Shown: positions 59,921 through 64,000 of the stretch, one piece after another
Layout of the letters: every line of letters starts with the position of its first letter
Numbering within the stretch: position 1 is the first letter of the stretch
From: Taklimakanibacter albus
Lineage (GTDB): Bacteria > Pseudomonadota > Alphaproteobacteria > Rhizobiales > Aestuariivirgaceae
DNA length: 64,000 bases
Assembly (NCBI RefSeq): GCF_016595235.1
Contig: NZ_JAENHL010000008.1
Coordinates: 2,224,961 to 2,288,960, forward strand
Reading direction: 5' to 3'
Program-made: the position numbers and the translations under genes
Notes under the pieces: model-generated
The model's input: only the letters and a program-made list of their open reading frames with translations
The model's database searches: none
Told to the model about the DNA's origin: nothing

Positions 59921-60161
59921 GTTGCGCAGCAGCCTTCATCTCTTCGATCATCCGGGCGAGATCGGCGACGGTGCGGACATCCATCAGCGCCACCGGATCA
60001 GGCTCCTGACCGGTGGCCTCCTCGATCTCCAGCATCAATGCTTCGAAAGTAAGACTGTCCATGCCTTTGATCTCGGCGATATCGGCGTCATCCGCTATCG
60101 CGTCGGCCGGAATAAAAAAGGCGCGCGCGATAATCGTCTTGATCGTTGCCAATTCGCTCAA
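59913..60161 (-). CDS. Acyl carrier protein (P450-associated)
   Basis: An 82-residue acyl carrier protein. The phosphopantetheine serine is Ser36 in IKGMDSLTFEALML, followed by the helix-III pattern VRTVADLARMI. TTG at 60161 is preferred as start: it follows GGGAGAAAATT, and the longer open frame upstream (into a repeat with 5' hairpins) shows no family match. It overlaps the P450 gene by 8 bases. It is distinct from fatty-acid AcpP (no DSLD motif) and is probably a dedicated carrier for the P450 pathway. Confidence 0.85.
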   Translation of the reverse strand: MSELATIKTIIARAFFIPADAIADDADIAEIKGMDSLTFEALMLEIEEATGQEPDPVALMDVRTVADLARMIEEMKAAAQRA

Positions 60162-60196
60162 AATTTTCTCCCGCTTCCGGCATGACGACGAGCGCA

Positions 60197-60271
60197 CTAG
60201 TGTCCCGAATCCGAAGTTCGCCACTGCCAGCGGCACCTTCCGAGCGAACTTCGGATTCGGAAGGACACTAG
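60197..60271. repeat. Long hairpin element 1 (CTAGTGT arms)
   Basis: CTAGTGTCC-CGAATCCGAAGTTCGC (60197-60221) pairs with the mirror arm at 60244-60271, with a 3-base bulge. It lies 35 bases upstream of the ACP start, so it would be in its 5' untranslated region or promoter. Element 2 downstream shares the CTAGTGT ends and the GAAGTTC core. Confidence 0.8.
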
Positions 60272-60285
60272 AAAACTTAATGATT

Positions 60286-60361
60286 CTAGTGTGCTTTTGA
60301 ACGCGAAGTTCCTGTCGGTGCAAGCCGCCTGATATCAGGAACTTCGCGTTCAGCACACTAG
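60286..60361. repeat. Long hairpin element 2 (CTAGTGT arms)
   Basis: CTAGTGTGCTTTTGAACGCG plus AAGTTCCTG (60286-60314) pairs with the arm CAGGAACTTCGCGTTCAGCA to CACTAG (60336-60361), with a 3-base bulge. It has the same ends and core as element 1 but different flanking bases, so the two are related members of one family rather than a recent copy. Confidence 0.8.
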
Positions 60362-60657
60362 ACAGAATTGATCGGGCAGTGTCAAAGCGCAACCCGTTGC
60401 CGCAGCGGCATAAGCGTCCGGCACGACCACGCCGTTAAACCTAGCCGCTTCACACCCTTAAATTGATCATCGCTTCATCTTGTGGTAAATCTGAACCAGA
60501 CCTGAAGAACTGATTCAGCAAACCGACAGGCAGGATCGCCTAGCGTGCCCGTCATTGCAGCGATCCCTCTAGGTTTGAAGCATTCCTTTCCAAAATGCTC
60601 CGCAACCGCTGGGTAGCGGTGGTCCTGCAGGAAATAGACATTGGAAAGGAATGAACT
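60362..60657. other. Divergent intergenic region of the P450 operon and unknown gene
   Basis: With the two hairpins above, this is about 500 bases without a gene. From 60581 it holds the stem described in the next entry. Promoters of both the ACP operon (minus) and the 60658 gene (plus) must lie here, but no clear sigma-70 pair was seen. Confidence 0.5.
60581..60653 (+). promoter_or_regulatory. Leader RNA structure masking the ribosome site of the 60658 gene
   Basis: A perfect 13-bp inverted repeat, CATTCCTTTCCAA (60581-60593) with TTGGAAAGGAATG (60641-60653), encloses a 47-base loop that holds an inner stem (ACCGCT-GGGT-AGCGGT, 60605-60620) and the palindrome CCTGCAGG. The right arm contains the AAGGA (60646-60650) ribosome site, 7 bases before the ATG at 60658, so pairing would block initiation. 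This suggests control by temperature, ligand or antisense RNA. Seen in sequence; regulation is inferred. Confidence 0.6.
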
Positions 60658-61059
60658 ATGGCCGCACAGGCTAAAATGCTGAGCTCGTGGATTCACGTCG
60701 CCAATCCCAGCCGCTCGACCCGGGACGTGCTCAACCTCACGGTCGGCGGAACGATCATGTTGAATCAGGAGGCGGTCAATGCCGTCGCCGGCCGGCTGAT
60801 GGGCGTCACCGTCAGGGTGATGGACAGCGACACCGCCGATGACGATCTGCTCCTCACCGATACGAGCTTTCAGATCGGCGTGCACGACACCTCGCCGCGG
60901 CCATTCATCCTGAGCGTGATCGTGCCGGCGTCCAAGCTCAACAACTGCGAGCCCTTCTATGAAAGCCGGGCCGAGATCTACTGCAAGGTGTCGGCGCGCT
61001 CCGGCACGGTGCAGACCAATGCGGCGAATACATCGACGGTGAGCGTCGCGATCGATTGA
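60658..61059 (+). CDS. Hypothetical 133-residue protein
   Basis: A 133-residue protein with no recognised family, no signal peptide and no membrane segment. It has alternating hydrophobic strands (VLNLTVGGTIML, LMGVTVRVMDS, FILSVIVPASKL) and two cysteines (NNCEPF, IYCKVSA), suggesting a small beta-barrel or sandwich. It is followed at 61074 by a GC-rich repeat. It faces the ACP/P450 operon divergently and may be functionally linked to it. The ribosome site is enclosed in a stem. Confidence 0.65.
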   Translation: MAAQAKMLSSWIHVANPSRSTRDVLNLTVGGTIMLNQEAVNAVAGRLMGVTVRVMDSDTADDDLLLTDTSFQIGVHDTSPRPFILSVIVPASKLNNCEPFYESRAEIYCKVSARSGTVQTNAANTSTVSVAID

Positions 61060-61073
61060 AGTCCTCAGGGCTT

Positions 61074-61214
61074 CCCCCTCTCCCGTCCGCAGGATGGGAG
61101 AGGGTGCCCGACAGGGCGGGTGAGGGCTCTTCCGATTGCGCAAGCTAGATCAAGAAAAGAGCCCTCATCCGGCCTTCGGCCACCTTCTCCCATTGCTTCG
61201 CAACGGGCGAAGGG
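61074..61214. terminator. GC-rich inverted repeats between convergent genes
   Basis: A hairpin of CCCTCTCCC with GGGAGAGGG (61076-61103) and a second pair GAGGGCTCTT with AAGAGCCCTC flank the centre, followed by CGGCCTTCGGCC. It sits between the unknown gene and the convergent TPP enzyme gene. Same class as the other convergent-gap elements. Confidence 0.55.
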
Positions 61215-61239
61215 AAAAACTCGACGTAGCTCGCCTTAC

Positions 61240-62796
61240 TCAAGCCGCGAGGTCGGCCTCGATCAGGAACGGTCCGCGCTGCGCCATCGCTTTGGCGAGC
61301 AGCGCGTCGAATTCCTCGGCCGTCTTCGCCGCGCCGCCCGGCACGCCCATGCCTTTCGCCAGAGACGGCCAGTCGATGTCGGGATCGCCGAGCGATGTCA
61401 TGGCGAGCGCCTTGGGGCCCGGATTGACGACGCCGACATTGCTCAGCTCATGACGCAGGATCGCATAAGAGCGGTTCGACAGCACGATGGTCACGATATC
61501 GAGCTTCTCCCGCGCATGCGTCCACAAAGCCTGGTTCGTATACATGCCGGAGCCGTCGGCCTGCAGCACGACGACCTTGCGCTCCGGACAGGCGACGGCG
61601 GCGCCGATGGCGAGCGGCAGGCCGATGCCGATGGCACCGCCAGTCAGGCGCAATTGGGTGAAGGCCGGGGCGGTGCGCAAGGCCGCATGGATCGGGCCGC
61701 CGGTCGTCAAAGCCTCATCGCAGATGATCGCATCGGCGGGGAGACGGTTGGCCAAAGACGCGCCGATCGCGGCGCTGGTCAGCTTGCCCTTGGGCAGCGG
61801 CCGCGCCTTCTCCGCCGTCACATGGCGCGGTGTCTTGCCTTCGACGCCCAAAGCGGCGGCGAGAGTCGCCACCGCCGCGCGGCCGTCCTCATCGGGATGC
61901 GCCAGGACATGGACCTGGCAATCATCAGGCAGGAGCTTGCCGGGCTTGCCGGGGTAAGCGAAGAAACCGACCGGCGGGCGCGAACCAATCAGGATGCAGC
62001 GCTTGAAGTGCTTCAGCCGCCTCACCGCGTCATCGACCGGATAAGGCACGGGGTCCAGGCCGACACGGCCGGCGCCGCGCTCGACCCGCGCATTGCTGGT
62101 CTCGGTGAGCAGTTCGGCGCCGGTGCCTTGCGCGATGCGGTCGATATTGTCGAGCGCCGAGGGATCGCTCAGCACATCACCATGGAGGAGGAGAAGTGTC
62201 GGTTCGCCTCTACGCAACACGGCGGCGATAGTATCGATGCGCTCGGGCCCCGGCACCGGCCGTCTGGCGACGGCTTGCGGTGGTGCTGGCTCCTGCGCCG
62301 GGTTCCAGGCCGTGTCGGCCGGGAGAATGAGCGTGGCGATGCCGCCGGCACCTTCCTGCGCCCGGCGCACCGCTTCGGCCGCATCGCCGGCAACCGATGC
62401 GGCATCACGCGCCGATTTGACCCAGACCGACCAGGTACGGGCCAAGCCTTCGATGTCACTGGTCAGCGGCGCGTCGAGATGGCGATGATAGGTGGCGTGA
62501 TCGCCGACGATATTCACCATCGGCGTCGCGGCGCGCATCGCATTGTGGAGATTGGCGCCGGCATTGGCGAGACCCGGCCCCAGATGCAGCAGCGTCGCCG
62601 CCGGCGTCCCCGCCATGCGGGCATAACCATCGGCCGCCGCCGAGACGACACCTTCGAACAGGCAGAGAATGCAGCGAATGTCGGGATTGGAATCGAGCGC
62701 GCCCAGGAAATGCATCTCCGACGTGCCCGGATTGGCGAAGCAGACCTTGACGCCCGAATCGACAAGCGTCTGCACGAGTGTTTCCGCACCGTTCAT
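61240..62796 (-). CDS. TPP-dependent decarboxylase/acetolactate-synthase-like enzyme
   Basis: A 518-residue thiamine-diphosphate enzyme with the three-domain plan of acetolactate synthase and benzoylformate decarboxylase. The N-terminal domain has the catalytic Glu48 in CLFEGVVSAAADGYA and the motif GDHATYHRH. The C-terminal TPP-binding motif is VVVLQADGSGMYTNQALWTHA, ending VLSNRSYAILRHE. It is 12 bases upstream of, and coupled to, an ADP-forming acyl-CoA synthetase. It would make an aldehyde or 2-hydroxy-keto product from a 2-oxo acid. No small regulatory subunit is seen, so it is not a typical AHAS. Confidence 0.85.
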   Translation of the reverse strand: MNGAETLVQTLVDSGVKVCFANPGTSEMHFLGALDSNPDIRCILCLFEGVVSAAADGYARMAGTPAATLLHLGPGLANAGANLHNAMRAATPMVNIVGDHATYHRHLDAPLTSDIEGLARTWSVWVKSARDAASVAGDAAEAVRRAQEGAGGIATLILPADTAWNPAQEPAPPQAVARRPVPGPERIDTIAAVLRRGEPTLLLLHGDVLSDPSALDNIDRIAQGTGAELLTETSNARVERGAGRVGLDPVPYPVDDAVRRLKHFKRCILIGSRPPVGFFAYPGKPGKLLPDDCQVHVLAHPDEDGRAAVATLAAALGVEGKTPRHVTAEKARPLPKGKLTSAAIGASLANRLPADAIICDEALTTGGPIHAALRTAPAFTQLRLTGGAIGIGLPLAIGAAVACPERKVVVLQADGSGMYTNQALWTHAREKLDIVTIVLSNRSYAILRHELSNVGVVNPGPKALAMTSLGDPDIDWPSLAKGMGVPGGAAKTAEEFDALLAKAMAQRGPFLIEADLAA

Positions 62797-62808
62797 CCTA
62801 TGTGCCCC

Positions 62809-64000
62809 CTAACGTAGTGTTTGCTTGACGATCAGCGCATCGACGGCGACCGCGCGGTCGGCATAGACCATCAGAGGATTGACGTCGAGTTCCATCAGGT
62901 CATCGAGATGATCGGCGGCGTAGGTGGCAATCGCACAGATCGCGTCGACGACCTTGGCGATATCGGCCTTGGGCTTGCCGCGGAAGCCGTCGAGCAGTTT
63001 GAAGCTGCGCAGCTGCCGCAGCTCCGTTTCGATGTCGGCGCGGCTCACGGGCAAGAGAAGCTGGCGGGCATCCTCCATCAACTCGACGAGAATGCCGCCG
63101 GCGCCGATCACCAGCACCATGCCGAAGAGCGGATCGCGCTTCACGCCGACGATCAGCTCGGCCAAGGGCGCCGGCTGCATCGGCTCCATCAGGAAGGTAT
63201 CAAGCGCGATGCCGGGCGCGTGCTTCAGCACATTGGTGGCCATCCGTTGCGCTGCGGCGCAAAGCTCGTCGGCGGTCGTGAGATTGAGTGATACGCCACC
63301 GACCTCGGTCTTGTGCGGCAAGCGGTCGTCGAGCACCTTGAGCGCGACAGGGCCGTCCAGGGACGGCGGATTGTTTCGCAGATCATCCAAGGTGACGACG
63401 TGGCCCGGCGGCACCGACAATCCGTAGGCCGCCAGCTCCTGCTTGCTTATTCTTTCATTCAGCGTCTCCGCCGATCCGGTGAGCGGAGCCAGCGCATAGG
63501 GCAAGTCGGGAAGGCCGCGCGCGGAATCCGCACGCCGCATCGCCGAATAATCGGCCCAATGCGCCATGACCTTGCCGGCGTCATGCAGACCCTGCAAGGG
63601 CACGACGCCCATGCCGAGCGCCGCCGCGCGCATCGGGCCCGAGATCGATTCCGGATTGACCGAGGCCAGGATGACGGGCTTGGCGGTGGCCTCGCCCGCC
63701 TTGGCCAAAGCGCGGACCATGGCGGTGAGCGGCTCGGCTATTTCGGTCCCCAACTGCAGCGGCGGCGGATCGAGCACGATCATGCCGTGGTCGTAGCCGT
63801 CGGACAGCAGCGCCGTGAAGATCGGCGTCAGGAGATCCTCGGCGCCCCAATAGCCGGCGGTGAAATCGAGCGGGTTGGAGACATGGCCGTAACTCGGCAG
63901 TTGCGGCGCGATGGCGGCCTTCTGCGCCTCAGTGGGCTGCGGCAGAGCGAGGCCGGCGGCGCTGAGAAAATCGGCGGCCAGGCCGTTGTCGCCGCCGGAG
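62809..64000 (-). CDS. ADP-forming acetate/acyl-CoA ligase family protein (start beyond window)
   Basis: The visible 397 codons are the middle and C-terminal part of an ADP-forming acyl-CoA synthetase (acetyl-CoA synthetase ACD-like). The frame is open to the window end. The upstream part reads SGGDNGLAADFLSAAGLALP and GHVSNPLDFTAGYWGAEDLL, which is the family linker before the flavodoxin-like domain. The C-terminal ATP-grasp-like region follows (VALKVLDDRLPHKTEVGGV and GVKRDPLFGMVLVIGAGG). It is probably a single-chain ligase of about 700 residues. The acid it activates is unknown; the TPP enzyme downstream could make or use its product. Confidence 0.82.
   Translation of the reverse strand, partial: SGGDNGLAADFLSAAGLALPQPTEAQKAAIAPQLPSYGHVSNPLDFTAGYWGAEDLLTPIFTALLSDGYDHGMIVLDPPPLQLGTEIAEPLTAMVRALAKAGEATAKPVILASVNPESISGPMRAAALGMGVVPLQGLHDAGKVMAHWADYSAMRRADSARGLPDLPYALAPLTGSAETLNERISKQELAAYGLSVPPGHVVTLDDLRNNPPSLDGPVALKVLDDRLPHKTEVGGVSLNLTTADELCAAAQRMATNVLKHAPGIALDTFLMEPMQPAPLAELIVGVKRDPLFGMVLVIGAGGILVELMEDARQLLLPVSRADIETELRQLRSFKLLDGFRGKPKADIAKVVDAICAIATYAADHLDDLMELDVNPLMVYADRAVAVDALIVKQTLR

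Noticed and set aside
61120-62817. A 565-residue plus-strand open frame opposite the TPP enzyme.
   Set aside because: The minus-strand gene has clear TPP motifs; the plus frame is Arg/Asp/Gln-rich noise.
1-64000. tRNA, rRNA and known riboswitch genes.
   Set aside because: No cloverleaf with a CCA end, no rRNA core sequence and no standard riboswitch consensus was recognised by eye. A covariance-model search would be needed to exclude weak cases.

Overview
This 64 kb window is GC-rich and densely coding. It looks like the chromosome or a large replicon of a soil- or plant-associated alphaproteobacterium, probably in the Hyphomicrobiales (Rhizobiales). Four things suggest this: many solute-binding ABC importers, a DUF1127 protein, an Omp25/31-like small barrel porin, and dispersed palindromic intergenic repeats of rhizobial style. 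That assignment is an inference; there is no rRNA or tRNA gene here. About 60 genes are supported. Both end genes are cut by the window edges. I saw no phage, insertion sequence, CRISPR array or origin.

Layout. 1-6000: two small proteins of unknown function, two Dpp/Opp-type permeases, an RraA/HMG-aldolase-like protein, an IlvD/Edd pentonate-type dehydratase and an Ldh-type dehydrogenase, apparently a sugar-acid uptake and breakdown operon. 6000-12500: a LysR regulator divergent from a four-gene operon for a 2-aminoethylphosphonate-like importer and a class III PLP enzyme. 12600-15230: a duplicated L,D-transpeptidase/OmpA module. 15300-19630: a BTAD/TolB/TPR regulator divergent from a methanethiol methyltransferase (MddA-like) and a PLP decarboxylase. 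19620-26290: an RND efflux pump with adaptor, preceded by a two-component system. 26460-30670: a class III nucleotide cyclase, then an operon of flavin reductase, luciferase-like monooxygenase, tautomerase and alpha/beta hydrolase under a divergent LysR.

30750-38780: a MocR regulator divergent from a PotABCD-like importer, with a metal-less M24 (creatinase-fold) protein and a FAD amine oxidase in the same operon. 38900-44510: GguC/AraD1 divergent from a sugar ABC importer. 44670-51600: two related AraC regulators, a DUF1127 protein, a hydrolase, an O-acetylhomoserine sulfhydrylase, an MFS exporter, a small P-loop kinase-like protein and a ParB-like domain protein. 51800-56830: another sugar-type ABC importer, whose two permeases both carry an extra membrane hairpin. 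57200-61060: a porin, then an acyl carrier protein/cytochrome P450/GNAT operon facing an unknown gene whose ribosome site lies in a 13-bp stem. 61240-64000: a TPP enzyme and an ADP-forming acyl-CoA synthetase (partial).

The most distinctive signals are the ACP-P450-GNAT operon with its long hairpin leader, the unknown gene with a masked ribosome site, and the transpeptidase/OmpA duplication. Others are the non-metal M24 protein with an amine oxidase, a four-copy palindromic repeat family (one copy is read as the N-terminus of an ABC ATPase), and stem-loops placed just after every solute-binding-protein gene.
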